Part shown: positions 15,004 to 22,912 of the stretch, one piece after another
Position numbering within the stretch: the first letter of the stretch is position 1
How the letters are laid out: each line of letters begins with the position of its first letter
Assembly (NCBI RefSeq): GCF_016134045.1
Contig: NZ_CP065915.1
Span: forward strand, 1,612,001-1,676,000
Length of the DNA: 64,000 nt
DNA from: Pelagovum pacificum
GTDB taxonomy: Bacteria > Pseudomonadota > Alphaproteobacteria > Rhodobacterales > Rhodobacteraceae
Reading direction: 5' to 3'
Notes under the pieces: model-generated
Seen by the model: the letters and a program-made list of their open reading frames with translations, nothing else
The model's database searches: none
What the model was told of the DNA's origin: nothing
Program-made: the position numbers and the translations under genes

Positions 15004-17667
15004 TTATAAGATGGTCTGGTCGATCAGATCGAACTTCCGCTCGGTCGGCATGCAGAACAAACACTTTCCGCCGCTTGCATCTGCCCAAACTGCGCCGATC
15101 CGGCGCTTGTCGCCTTCCCCTTCGTAGAGATGGCCCCCTTTGTATTCTACGGCGAGAATCCGGCCGTCAACGAGCATGGCCATGAAGTCGGGATAGAACT
15201 TTTGGTGCGGTAGTTGAAGCCAGAACGAAGTTTTCTTGCCTTCTACATTCCTGATCCAGAACCGCACCTCGTCCATGGAGTCGAGGTAGGCGGCACAATC
15301 GAACTCCTCCCCCGTGGGTTTCAGGTCGCCGATCAGCGGCGTGTAGTGTTTGTTGAACTTACGCGCTCCTGCATAGGGCTGATTGAAGGCGTATGACTGC
15401 TCGTCGAAAATCATCGACAAGTCTGAATGTGTTGCGAAGTCCTCGGCGTTGGTTGCGAAGAGGGCGGAGTAGTTGCCTGTCTCACGCTCCCCCCGCAAGT
15501 CGGCGATGAACTGGGATATGGCACGGCGCAGATCATGCTTGTTTCTTGCCAACACATGGAAGTCATGGCCCGAAGCGATCAGGGCTTCGATGGCTTTGAT
15601 GATAAAAAGGATTGCGCTTGGCTTTGTGATATCAGGATGACGAATGCCACTGTCGATGAAGTTGGCGAGTCGCGGTAGGGTCCATGCAGGTTCTTGAACG
15701 ACGGCGGCAAGTTCGCCCTGAACCCGCTTCGCAAAGTCGATCTCAACCTTCCCCTTGTCCGACACATCAATCTCGCCGCTCTGGCTTTCATCGACGATTT
15801 TGAAGCGGGTCGTGATGTCGGATGGGTCGCATTCATCCAGCCTCCAAGGCAGGTCGAGGAAATGCTCCTTCGAAAAGAGTTGCAATTCGCCCTGTTTTCG
15901 AAAGCCAAGCATCGGCACGATGAATGGCGGTTTCTCGTCGTCCTGTGATGCGGCCAGTTGAAAGTTGTTCGTCTTCGCGTAGAGACGATCAATCGCGCGA
16001 CTGGCTTTTGGAGATTTCGCCAAGGCCAGCTGAAGCAAGTTCTTGCTCTCACGGGTCATCGGCCCCTTGTAGGTCATCGACCGTTTCTCAGGATCGTAGG
16101 CGACGCGATTCCGCACTGATGTGGGCAATTTTGCAATCGCTTCTTCGACCTCCTGTGCTGGCGTTTCGTCTTCCACCAGCGGATCAGATTCGTGCTCGAA
16201 GTCGTCGGCGGCGTCGGCAAAGCCCATGTCGCCCTGCGGCGAGACGATCTGGTCGGCTTCCATCTTATTGAAGCCTGCACCTTCGACGAGACCGTCTTTC
16301 AGCATCTGGGCAGTGCTGTCGAAACTCTTGGACGCAACAAAGGCGTAAGCCTGATTGAGCGCATCGCGGCGCTTTCGCTGTGCCTTGGGCATCCGCAATA
16401 CGCGGCCAAGCACCTGTTCAATCGCTGTAGCTGAAACCTGCTCGGCCACAGAACACAGGACATAGGCAAAGGGGCAATCCCAGCCTTCTTTCAACTTCGA
16501 CACGGTGATGATGTATCGAATGCGGCAATCGTGGTCGGCGATCTCGTAAGCGTCGAGGTCTTTGCGGGGGCCAGTATGGACGGCGATTTCGGCCTCTGGG
16601 ATTCCCCGGTCTTTCAGGTGCTGTTCAACCTTGTCGTAGGTGATCCGAGTTGCATCCGTCGCCGACGCGCTTTGTGCCTGAAACAAAATGATAGGTCGGA
16701 TGTATTCGCCTGTTTCCGCCTGCTCTGCCTTCGCCGCTTCCTCCAAAGCCTCGCGGCAGTCGTAGGCTGCGCCTATGGTCTTTTGCCAGTTGCTGTCAGT
16801 TGTCAGCTTGATCGGCATCTTGATCATTTCTTCCGCCTTCAACTCGGCGGCCGATACGGAATAGAGGATGTTCGACGCGTGCTTGTCGCGTGGCGGTTTG
16901 TGTTCGGTCTGCGGCGTGGCTGTTAGTTCCAAGATGAGCGAAGGACTGAACCGCGCCAGCGTATCGAACGACAGGGCTGTGCGGGCGTTGTGGGCTTCAT
17001 CGACGATGACCATGGGCCGGTGCAGGCGCAACAAGTTCGCAAGAGATGCCACGGGTCGGCCAGCGCCCTCTACCTGCTCCAGGCGGGCTTCCTGCGCCTC
17101 TGTGAGGCCGCTGAAATGGTCCATCAGGCTTCCGGCGTCCTGATAGACCTTCAGGCCTTCTTCATTGGGCTTTCCGTTGTCCTTCTCGCGCCGGAATGAC
17201 TGAATAGTCGAGACGATGACACATGCACCGCCCACGGCATCTGCGCGGGACATGGCCAGCGCCTCGCCCTTGGTCAGGACCGAGACATTGCGACCGAAGT
17301 CCTTGGCGAGGGCCGCGCGGTAGGGGTGATCGGGGTCCTTCAACGCGGCGACGGTTTGTTCAAGGATCGGAGTCGATGGCACCAGCCACAAGACCATGGG
17401 GTTCTTGACCTCCATGAACTCCTGCGCGGCAATTCCGACAGCGTATGCGCCCATCACGGTCTTGCCGCCCCCAGTAGGAATGCGCAGGCAAATATATGGC
17501 GTGCCGTCCGCGATCACGGGGGCATGGCGGTAGGGCATGTTTGTGGCTTTATAAAAAGCGAGGTTCGCTCCGTCTGGGCCGATAGCGCTGGCATCACGCA
17601 GGAAAGATCGCAAGCGGTTGAGCGTCGTCTGCTGGTATTCTTTCAACTCGAAGTTCGTTGCGGCCAT
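15004..17667 (-). CDS. res: Type III restriction enzyme Res subunit (helicase-nuclease)
   Basis: This 887-residue protein supplies the ATP-dependent translocation and cleavage activity of a type III restriction-modification complex and acts together with Mod. A superfamily 2 helicase core shows Walker A PTGGGKT (64-70), DEAH (223-226), the ELTATP motif and a motif VI region EQVLGRVLRMP. The C-terminal nuclease is a PD-(D/E)XK site: Asp827 in YPDF, with Glu841 and Lys843 in AVEYKG. The ATG lies one base after the mod stop, so translation is coupled. The gene is intact and sits next to the left end of the mobile element. Confidence 0.93.
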   Translation of the reverse strand: MAATNFELKEYQQTTLNRLRSFLRDASAIGPDGANLAFYKATNMPYRHAPVIADGTPYICLRIPTGGGKTVMGAYAVGIAAQEFMEVKNPMVLWLVPSTPILEQTVAALKDPDHPYRAALAKDFGRNVSVLTKGEALAMSRADAVGGACVIVSTIQSFRREKDNGKPNEEGLKVYQDAGSLMDHFSGLTEAQEARLEQVEGAGRPVASLANLLRLHRPMVIVDEAHNARTALSFDTLARFSPSLILELTATPQTEHKPPRDKHASNILYSVSAAELKAEEMIKMPIKLTTDSNWQKTIGAAYDCREALEEAAKAEQAETGEYIRPIILFQAQSASATDATRITYDKVEQHLKDRGIPEAEIAVHTGPRKDLDAYEIADHDCRIRYIITVSKLKEGWDCPFAYVLCSVAEQVSATAIEQVLGRVLRMPKAQRKRRDALNQAYAFVASKSFDSTAQMLKDGLVEGAGFNKMEADQIVSPQGDMGFADAADDFEHESDPLVEDETPAQEVEEAIAKLPTSVRNRVAYDPEKRSMTYKGPMTRESKNLLQLALAKSPKASRAIDRLYAKTNNFQLAASQDDEKPPFIVPMLGFRKQGELQLFSKEHFLDLPWRLDECDPSDITTRFKIVDESQSGEIDVSDKGKVEIDFAKRVQGELAAVVQEPAWTLPRLANFIDSGIRHPDITKPSAILFIIKAIEALIASGHDFHVLARNKHDLRRAISQFIADLRGERETGNYSALFATNAEDFATHSDLSMIFDEQSYAFNQPYAGARKFNKHYTPLIGDLKPTGEEFDCAAYLDSMDEVRFWIRNVEGKKTSFWLQLPHQKFYPDFMAMLVDGRILAVEYKGGHLYEGEGDKRRIGAVWADASGGKCLFCMPTERKFDLIDQTIL

Positions 17668-17668
17668 G

Positions 17669-19306
17669 TCAGTTCCCCTCGATCTGGTAGGGGATTTGCT
17701 TAAAGATCACGCCTTCCGCTTTCAGGCGCTCGGCGCTGACGGTGCAGCCTTCGGCGTAGACGATCCGAACGCCACCGAAATCATTGGATGGGGCAGGCAG
17801 GTTCGCCAGCGCCTCAGGCGTGAGGACATTGCCCGAAGCCTCGCGGGCAAAGCCCTGTTCGGCGGGCGAGAACAACAAATAGACAGCCGTGTTCTTGTGG
17901 GTGCCGATGAAATGGGTTGAGCCATCAACCTTGGCTGGCAAGGGCGATCCGGTTTCGGAAAAGAATACATGCGCGGCAAGGTCAGGGAAGACCACACTAC
18001 CGTCGATGTCGCCAAACTCGTTGAACAGGGGAGAGCCGAGGCGGCAATAGCGGAAGCCGCCGCCAAGAGGTGCAACTGGCTTTTCCGGATCGCCGCTCTT
18101 GTCATAGCCGTTTATAGCACGACGAAGTCGTTCGGCGGTGATGTCGGGGGCGATGGCTTCATCCATCTCGACAAGAATAAAACGACGGTTTCCGCCCTCC
18201 CGCTTATTGAGATCAAGGACGGAATGACCTGTTGTTCCGGAACCTGCGAAGGAGTCAAGAATGAGGTCGCCGGGTGCGGAACCAATCTCAAGAATCCTTT
18301 GAATCAAAGTGGATGGTTTGGGTGTTGCAAACACCTCGGATTGACCATGAAAGATTTCTAATATTTGCCTTTTGGCGGCTTGATTATGGCCAACATCATT
18401 GTGGAGAAGCACCGTTCGCGGAACAACGCCACCAACCTCGAACAAGAACCGCTTATATCGGGGAGTGGAGTTCGCACCGTTTACCCCCCAATAGATACGG
18501 TTATCATCAACATGTTTTCTGTATGTTCCTTCGGGGTATCGCCAGACCGCCGTGGGCGATGGCCAGATTTCTTCGCCTGTATTTGGGTTTTTCACCGCAT
18601 ACCAGCCGTTAGGCCTTTCCTGCTTGTTCTTATTGGAAGTGTAGTTATCGGATTGCCATCGCCCTCGTGGATCATTATCCGGGTTCCTGTATTTTTCATC
18701 TTGTGCCTCGGATCGAGAGATCTTGTTTGGCGACCACTGCGGCTTCTGTCTCGCATATACGATTACATAGTCATGATCATCGCTGAAATATTTTGCGTCA
18801 TTTGCTGGCGCGTATTTCTTCTGCCAAACAAGCGTCGCAACAAAGTTTTGCGACCCAAATATCTCGTCCAGCATCATTCTAAGACGATGATTTTCATCGT
18901 CGTCGATGGAAATGAAAATTGCGCCGTCTTCCCGCAGAAACTCTCGCAATAGTCGCAGGCGTGGATACATCATGCAGAGCCATTTATCATGGCGGGACAG
19001 GTCTTCGGCTTCCTTGCCTACGACCTTGCCAAGCCAAGCCTTGATCTCTGGAGATGCGACATTGTCGTTATAGACCCAGCCCTCGTTCCCCGTGTTGTAG
19101 GGCGGGTCGATGTAGATGCATTTCACCCTGCCCGCGTAGTAGGGCAGAAGTGCCTTCAACGCCTCCAAGTTGTCGCCCTGCACCAGCAGGTTGCCAGCGT
19201 CTGGATCGCCCGCTGACAGCTTTCCATCGCAGTGGATCAGGCGGTAAGGCACTTCGCGGTGATGATTGACGACGGCCTTCTTACCGATCCAGTCCAGTGT
19301 GGGCAT
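17669..19306 (-). CDS. mod: Type III DNA methyltransferase Mod subunit
   Basis: This 545-residue amino-methyltransferase recognises the target and protects host DNA by methylating adenine on one strand; with Res it forms the restriction complex. Motif order is that of the beta class: the catalytic DPPYNTG (67-73) precedes the AdoMet motif DSFAGSGTTGHSV (about 351-363). The stretch between them (about residues 160-330), which normally contains the target-recognition domain, is visibly AT-richer than the rest of the gene. No simple-sequence repeat suggesting phase variation is seen. It is the first gene of the mod-res operon and diverges from the 212-aa orphan gene. Confidence 0.94.
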   Translation of the reverse strand: MPTLDWIGKKAVVNHHREVPYRLIHCDGKLSAGDPDAGNLLVQGDNLEALKALLPYYAGRVKCIYIDPPYNTGNEGWVYNDNVASPEIKAWLGKVVGKEAEDLSRHDKWLCMMYPRLRLLREFLREDGAIFISIDDDENHRLRMMLDEIFGSQNFVATLVWQKKYAPANDAKYFSDDHDYVIVYARQKPQWSPNKISRSEAQDEKYRNPDNDPRGRWQSDNYTSNKNKQERPNGWYAVKNPNTGEEIWPSPTAVWRYPEGTYRKHVDDNRIYWGVNGANSTPRYKRFLFEVGGVVPRTVLLHNDVGHNQAAKRQILEIFHGQSEVFATPKPSTLIQRILEIGSAPGDLILDSFAGSGTTGHSVLDLNKREGGNRRFILVEMDEAIAPDITAERLRRAINGYDKSGDPEKPVAPLGGGFRYCRLGSPLFNEFGDIDGSVVFPDLAAHVFFSETGSPLPAKVDGSTHFIGTHKNTAVYLLFSPAEQGFAREASGNVLTPEALANLPAPSNDFGGVRIVYAEGCTVSAERLKAEGVIFKQIPYQIEGN

Positions 19307-19448
19307 GTGGGGTCTCTCGCTCTTTCGCCGCCTCGGTCGGCGGCTTGTTCGTTGCGGGCACGCTACACGCGAAGACGGCGGAAGCGCAACGCATTCAAGC
19401 GCTTGCGGAGCGAGGTGACCGGCACCTTTGATTGAGGCAGAAATCTTC

Positions 19449-19464
19449 TTCCTTGGCCAAGGAA
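19449..19464. promoter_or_regulatory. 16-bp perfect palindrome between mod and the orphan gene
   Basis: TTCCTTGGCCAAGGAA lies in the 204-bp divergent region between mod and the 212-aa gene, 46 bp before the latter's ATG. The position suits an operator for a dimeric regulator, but none is recognisable nearby and a role is inference. Confidence 0.45.
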
Positions 19465-19510
19465 AGATTCACATGTGGTTCCTACAAGACACCAACACGA
19501 GGACAACCCC

Positions 19511-20149
19511 ATGAACTCCTGCCCTATCGAAACGACGGCCCTTCTTGCACAGCCGCTCCCCCGAGATGCGAACGGGAACGCCCGCTACTTCATTCCCGAA
19601 AGGCGCATGCCCGTTGCACCGGGGTCGAAACTGGCACGAAAGGTCGGGCTTCGAAAGTATCGGGGCAAGGATTTAGGACCAGGGTTCGTGATTCAGGCTC
19701 ACCATCTGGCGACGGCACTGCATGAGGTCTTCGCGGCTTTGGATCATCATGCGCCTGAAGGCGCGCCACACGCGTTTCGGTCGGACGGACCGCTCTTCTT
19801 CGCGCTGCGGCTGCCTGACGAACAGTATCGATATATGACTGAGTTATTCGAGGCGCTTGCTCCATGGCTTTTCGAGAAAACTGAAGCATTTTCGAAAATC
19901 GTCATTGCTTCAGACCTTCCGGCGTCCAAACGGGAAGCAGCAGTGAACATGCTGATGACGTTCCCAGTCCTCCGATCTGCAATGGTCCGCCAACTGTCCT
20001 ACAGAACTGCGGGCCAATACTATGGCCTTGAAGTGCTGATCCGTAACGACGGTTTCGCAACAGATGAGTTGACGGACCTTACCGATCCCTCTCGTGATCA
20101 TGCTGCGATTTCATCCTTTCTGGCGCGGCGCGAGCCTCCGCCGCGTTGA
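19511..20149 (+). CDS. Uncharacterised 212-aa protein carried by the element
   Basis: I do not recognise a family. The ATG that starts MNSCPIETTALLAQPLPRDA is preceded by GAGGAC and was preferred over one 36 bases upstream. The protein is soluble: a basic N-terminal part with prolines (YFIPERRMPVAPGSKLARKVGLRKYRGK), then an acidic helical C-terminal part, with no signal peptide or membrane segment. It is the only plus-strand gene of the element, divergent from the type III mod gene, and a perfect palindrome lies in the shared upstream region. A hairpin terminator follows. It could be a regulator or accessory of the restriction system or a second cargo gene; nothing in the sequence decides this. 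Confidence 0.65.
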   Translation: MNSCPIETTALLAQPLPRDANGNARYFIPERRMPVAPGSKLARKVGLRKYRGKDLGPGFVIQAHHLATALHEVFAALDHHAPEGAPHAFRSDGPLFFALRLPDEQYRYMTELFEALAPWLFEKTEAFSKIVIASDLPASKREAAVNMLMTFPVLRSAMVRQLSYRTAGQYYGLEVLIRNDGFATDELTDLTDPSRDHAAISSFLARREPPPR

Positions 20150-21272
20150 TCGGTTCTGGGCGCAAGCGGCTTTGCCCATCAATAGGCAAAAGCCGCGCTC
20201 TTAAAGTGTCACGGAGCCAGATTAGTTCGCGATATATGCGCCGAACCCCATACCGACGGCCAGCACGACGGCGAAGCCCAAGGCGAGTAAGCGGAAACTG
20301 ACTTCCGCTTCGCCCTGGGCGTTGTCGCCGGTTGGGATCGGCTGCGAACGGTGGGAGTTTGCCTCGTGCGCCAGTGTTTCGAGCGCTTTCTTGAGCGCCA
20401 AGAGTTGCTGCGAATGGTGGCGCTGGATTTCCAGCACCTTGGCCACTCCGCCTACCGCCCGCTCGGCATTCATCGCCGCGCCGGTCGCGCTGCGCTCCGC
20501 CTTCGTCATCATGTCTTCCCAGTCGATATTCTCGTTCATTGATTTCTTCCTTTGCTTGGTTGATTTCTCGGATGATCTTGTTGGCTTCGGCGCGGCTGTG
20601 ACCTTCGTCTATGCCTCGCCATTTCTCTTTGCCCTTCGGTGTCTTGCCTCCGCTTGACAGGCGGCGTGCTGCTGGGCCTTCGTGAATTGTCGGAATCCGG
20701 TCGCTGCCCTGATTTTTCAGGGACAAGTGCGAAATGGTGGATTCCGGGCCGTATCCCCATCGCGTAATCATGTCGTTGTGCAGGTCCGCCCACATCTTCG
20801 CAGTCGTCTCGATGGCCTGCTTTCGGGCCATTCCGAGGGTGCTCTTTGGACGGCCCCGGCCCCCTGACTTCACCATCACATCGAACGCCACGAGGTGAAA
20901 ATGGGGGTTCTGTTTGTCGTTGCCTTGCTTGTCGTGGACCGCCGCAACATACCCGGCGACACCGCATGTCAGCTTCTCCGCGAATGCCTGTGCCAGCGCC
21001 TCGCGCTGCTCTGGTGTGGCTTCCCTCGGGAGGGCGACAATGAACCGCTCGCAGACTCGCCCCTTGCGTTGCTGGGCGGCGTCCTCGGCGTTCTTTGCGG
21101 TGGCTGAGTCTGTCAGGCCTGTCAGCCGCTCACGCAACACGGTGCGGGCAGCGTGCGGACGGGTGATGTAGCGCAGATGGGCAGCAGTCTGTCCCGCTTT
21201 GGCCACCCGAGATCCAGCCGTGCGCTTTTCGGAAAATGTCTTCACTGAGTGTCGAAATGAAAAAAGGACCAT
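20079..21272 (-). CDS. MobA/MobL-family relaxase (C-terminal extent doubtful)
   Basis: The N-terminal 245 residues match the MobA/MobL (MobQ-type) relaxase family, which nicks oriT and leads the strand during conjugative mobilisation. Visible are the start MVLFSFRHSVKTFSEK, the metal-binding NPHFHLVAFD (His124, His126) with a preceding HDKQGNDK, and RKQAIETTAKMWADLHN. From residue 245 the same DNA encodes, in another frame, a well-formed small membrane protein, and the relaxase frame turns into Arg/Gly/Ala-rich low-quality sequence. The frame also runs through a hairpin terminator at 20166-20196 and into the convergent orphan gene. The true product may be shorter or frameshifted. Confidence 0.78.
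   Translation of the reverse strand: MVLFSFRHSVKTFSEKRTAGSRVAKAGQTAAHLRYITRPHAARTVLRERLTGLTDSATAKNAEDAAQQRKGRVCERFIVALPREATPEQREALAQAFAEKLTCGVAGYVAAVHDKQGNDKQNPHFHLVAFDVMVKSGGRGRPKSTLGMARKQAIETTAKMWADLHNDMITRWGYGPESTISHLSLKNQGSDRIPTIHEGPAARRLSSGGKTPKGKEKWRGIDEGHSRAEANKIIREINQAKEEINEREYRLGRHDDEGGAQRDRRGDECRAGGRRSGQGAGNPAPPFAATLGAQESARNTGARGKLPPFAADPNRRQRPGRSGSQFPLTRLGLRRRAGRRYGVRRIYRELIWLRDTLRARLLPIDGQSRLRPEPINAAEARAAPERMKSQHDHERDR
20166..20196. terminator. Hairpin between the convergent orphan gene and mob region
   Basis: GCGGCTTTGCC and GGCAAAAGCCGC form a stem with one bulge, 17 bases after the orphan gene stop and 26 bases beyond the nested small gene. It can serve both strands. Its position implies that mob transcripts normally end here. 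Confidence 0.65.
20222..20539 (-). CDS. Small coiled-coil/membrane protein nested in the relaxase frame
   Basis: This 105-residue protein begins MNENIDWEDMMTKAERSATG, has a helical, probably coiled-coil middle (VLEIQRHHSQQLLALKKALETLAHEA) and ends in one transmembrane helix (LLALGFAVVLAVGMGFGAYIAN). A good AAAGGAAG ribosome site precedes its ATG. It lies entirely inside the 3' third of the relaxase open frame on the same strand in another frame. It may be a mobilisation accessory protein (MobB/MobC-like in position) that holds the relaxosome at the membrane; that role is inference. Confidence 0.72.
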   Translation of the reverse strand: MNENIDWEDMMTKAERSATGAAMNAERAVGGVAKVLEIQRHHSQQLLALKKALETLAHEANSHRSQPIPTGDNAQGEAEVSFRLLALGFAVVLAVGMGFGAYIAN

Positions 21273-21298
21273 TGCTCCGGCTCCGTTTGGTTTGGCGT

Positions 21299-21333
21299 GG
21301 ATAAAAACTTAGTTTTTATCCGCTGTGCGCCTT
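21299..21333 (+). other. Candidate origin of transfer (oriT)
   Basis: A perfect 10-bp inverted repeat (GGATAAAAAC, loop TTA, GTTTTTATCC; 21299-21321) is followed directly by GCTGTGCGCCTT. This resembles the arrangement of MobQ/RSF1010-type oriTs, an inverted repeat then a nick region containing TGCGCC. It lies 27 bp upstream of the relaxase start. The remaining intergenic DNA to about 21534 shows no other recognisable feature. Function as oriT is inferred. Confidence 0.55.
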
Positions 21334-21538
21334 CAACTCCCATGGATATAGGAACCCAAAAATGACTTCGGAAATTACTCAGTCCCTCTGTCGAATAATC
21401 CATCTGTCGCTTCGCCACTGCCAGAGTAAGCGCTTGGCAAACTACGACCACATTCCTCTGACAAAGGAGTTCGTCGATACAGTCGGATCGTAAATGGTCG
21501 ATCTATTCGAGCGACGGATCTCAGAACTGGATAAGAAA

Positions 21539-21563
21539 ACGCCCCCGGGTGGGTCGGGGGCGT
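21539..21563 (-). terminator. Terminator of the RepA-like gene
   Basis: On the minus strand, ACGCCCCC, a nine-base loop and GGGGGCGT are followed by TTTTCTT, 47 bases after the stop of the ATPase gene. Confidence 0.85.
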
Positions 21564-21609
21564 CTTCGGGCGCTTTTGGGGGTAGGCCCTCGCGGCAGCG
21601 AGGGCGGTA

Positions 21610-22752
21610 TTAGTGGATCGTAGGTGAAGCGTCTGGCGCCGAGTTCGGTGTCTCGCGTTTAGCTACGCGGAAGTGTCCATCTTCATTCTTCTCGATCTCG
21701 CCGGACTCCAACAATGTCTGGAGAAACTTGCGAACTATACGGCCAAGGCTTTCTGTATTGTCGCGGAGAGAGTTGAAAGGCGTGCCGGTGTTGTCGCGGA
21801 TAGTCGTCGCGTCAAACCATTCGTTCGGCCTTGAAGTAGCGAGATCGTCGAGAACGCGTCGTAAATCGGAAAGGCGTTCATCGGCCTGGCTTGGCTTAGT
21901 CTGCTTTCTTTTTGTCTGCGCTGCGAGACTACTTTTTGGTTCGAATGGAACTGCCATGGGAACCGTGAGCCGGTCGCCTTCGCTGTCGATGCCTCCATCA
22001 AATGCTTGGATGCGGAAAGCTACGGGTTCGCCTTTTTTAACGGACCTTTGCTTGCGTTGGGCGATGAACACGACGCCCTTGGGCTGCTGCTCGTCCGCGC
22101 GGTGAAGGGTAAGCAATGTGTCGACATTGCCCTCCATCGCCGTCGATCCGCGCGGTCGATTTCCATCATGACCCGCCGTGTGATGGATAATCATCACATG
22201 TGCGCCGGTCTCTCGGGCCACTCGCTGGGCATTGCCAATGGCCCTACCCATGTCACGGGCCGAGTTTTCGTCACCCTCGCCAATACACAGGTTGAGGGTG
22301 TCAATGACTGTCAGCAAGCGGTCGCAGTTTGCCGCTGTTTGGTATGCGATCAATTCTCCCACAAAATGATCGATCTGACGATCGGAGCAGAGATTGATTG
22401 GCAGCGGGAAGATATTGAACGGACTTGCTGCATTCAATCCTGCGTTCAGGTAGGGGTGAGCGCGATCAGCGATGCCGTTGGGGTCTTCGGCGGCGACATA
22501 GAGAACCGCAGCACGGCAGGTCCGATATCCTGCAAAATCACGGCCCTTCGCTACATGCGCGGCCACTGCGGCAATTACGGCTGACTTACCGGTGTTTGGC
22601 GCACCGCAAAGCATGCTGACCTGACCGGCCATGAGCAGGCCCTTCACGACATATCGGCGGTCCCGATTGAGCTGGTGGCCGTTCACGGACAGCAGACTTT
22701 CTCCCATGAAGACGGTTGGCATGCTGGTTGAGTTAAGTAGTTGGCGAGACAT
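21610..22752 (-). CDS. RepA-like AAA ATPase (AAA_25, hexameric helicase type)
   Basis: This is a RecA/DnaB-like ATPase of 380 residues related to the RepA helicase of IncQ plasmids, which helps initiate replication. The chosen ATG (MSRQLLNSTSMPT) has GAGGAAAC before it. Walker A is GAPNTGKS (50-57), Walker B LLTVIDTLNLCIG, and the sensor-like VMIIHHTAGHDGNRPRGS is typical of the family. The C-terminal 100 residues look like a winged helix (DATTIRDNTGTPFNSLRDN). In integrative elements such genes may drive replication of the excised circle. Its neighbours are the integrase upstream and the oriT/relaxase downstream. Confidence 0.85.
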   Translation of the reverse strand: MSRQLLNSTSMPTVFMGESLLSVNGHQLNRDRRYVVKGLLMAGQVSMLCGAPNTGKSAVIAAVAAHVAKGRDFAGYRTCRAAVLYVAAEDPNGIADRAHPYLNAGLNAASPFNIFPLPINLCSDRQIDHFVGELIAYQTAANCDRLLTVIDTLNLCIGEGDENSARDMGRAIGNAQRVARETGAHVMIIHHTAGHDGNRPRGSTAMEGNVDTLLTLHRADEQQPKGVVFIAQRKQRSVKKGEPVAFRIQAFDGGIDSEGDRLTVPMAVPFEPKSSLAAQTKRKQTKPSQADERLSDLRRVLDDLATSRPNEWFDATTIRDNTGTPFNSLRDNTESLGRIVRKFLQTLLESGEIEKNEDGHFRVAKRETPNSAPDASPTIH

Positions 22753-22846
22753 GAAAGTTTCCTCTTTTTCAGATCCGGAACCACACCATTGCGGTCCGGA
22801 CAGGAGGAAGATGGGAATCTTTCGGGACCGAACAAAACAAGAACAC

Positions 22847-22899
22847 AAAAAAGTTCGGACGGACGGACATCCCCCCTACAGGGGGTGTCCGTCCGTCCG
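22847..22899 (-). terminator. Long hairpin terminator of the integrase
   Basis: Arms of about 19 bases built from repeated CGGA/TCCG units plus CCCCC/GGGGG pair with one bulge around a small loop. On the minus strand the stem is followed by AACTTTTTTG. It starts 14 bases past the integrase stop and separates it from the RepA-like gene. Confidence 0.88.
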
Positions 22900-22912
22900 T
22901 ATCCGGCGGCAG

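Noticed and set aside
20536..20967. Separate 143-codon gene inside the relaxase
   Set aside because: Shadow frame with Arg/Gly/Pro-rich composition; the relaxase frame contains the conserved His motif.
21242..21451. 69-codon minus-strand frame covering the oriT-like region
   Set aside because: It overlaps the relaxase start, has no ribosome site and shows no protein-like pattern; the hairpin explains the region better.
22856..22899. Inverted repeats of an insertion sequence near the integrase
   Set aside because: The arms are a hairpin terminator; no transposase gene or target duplication exists.
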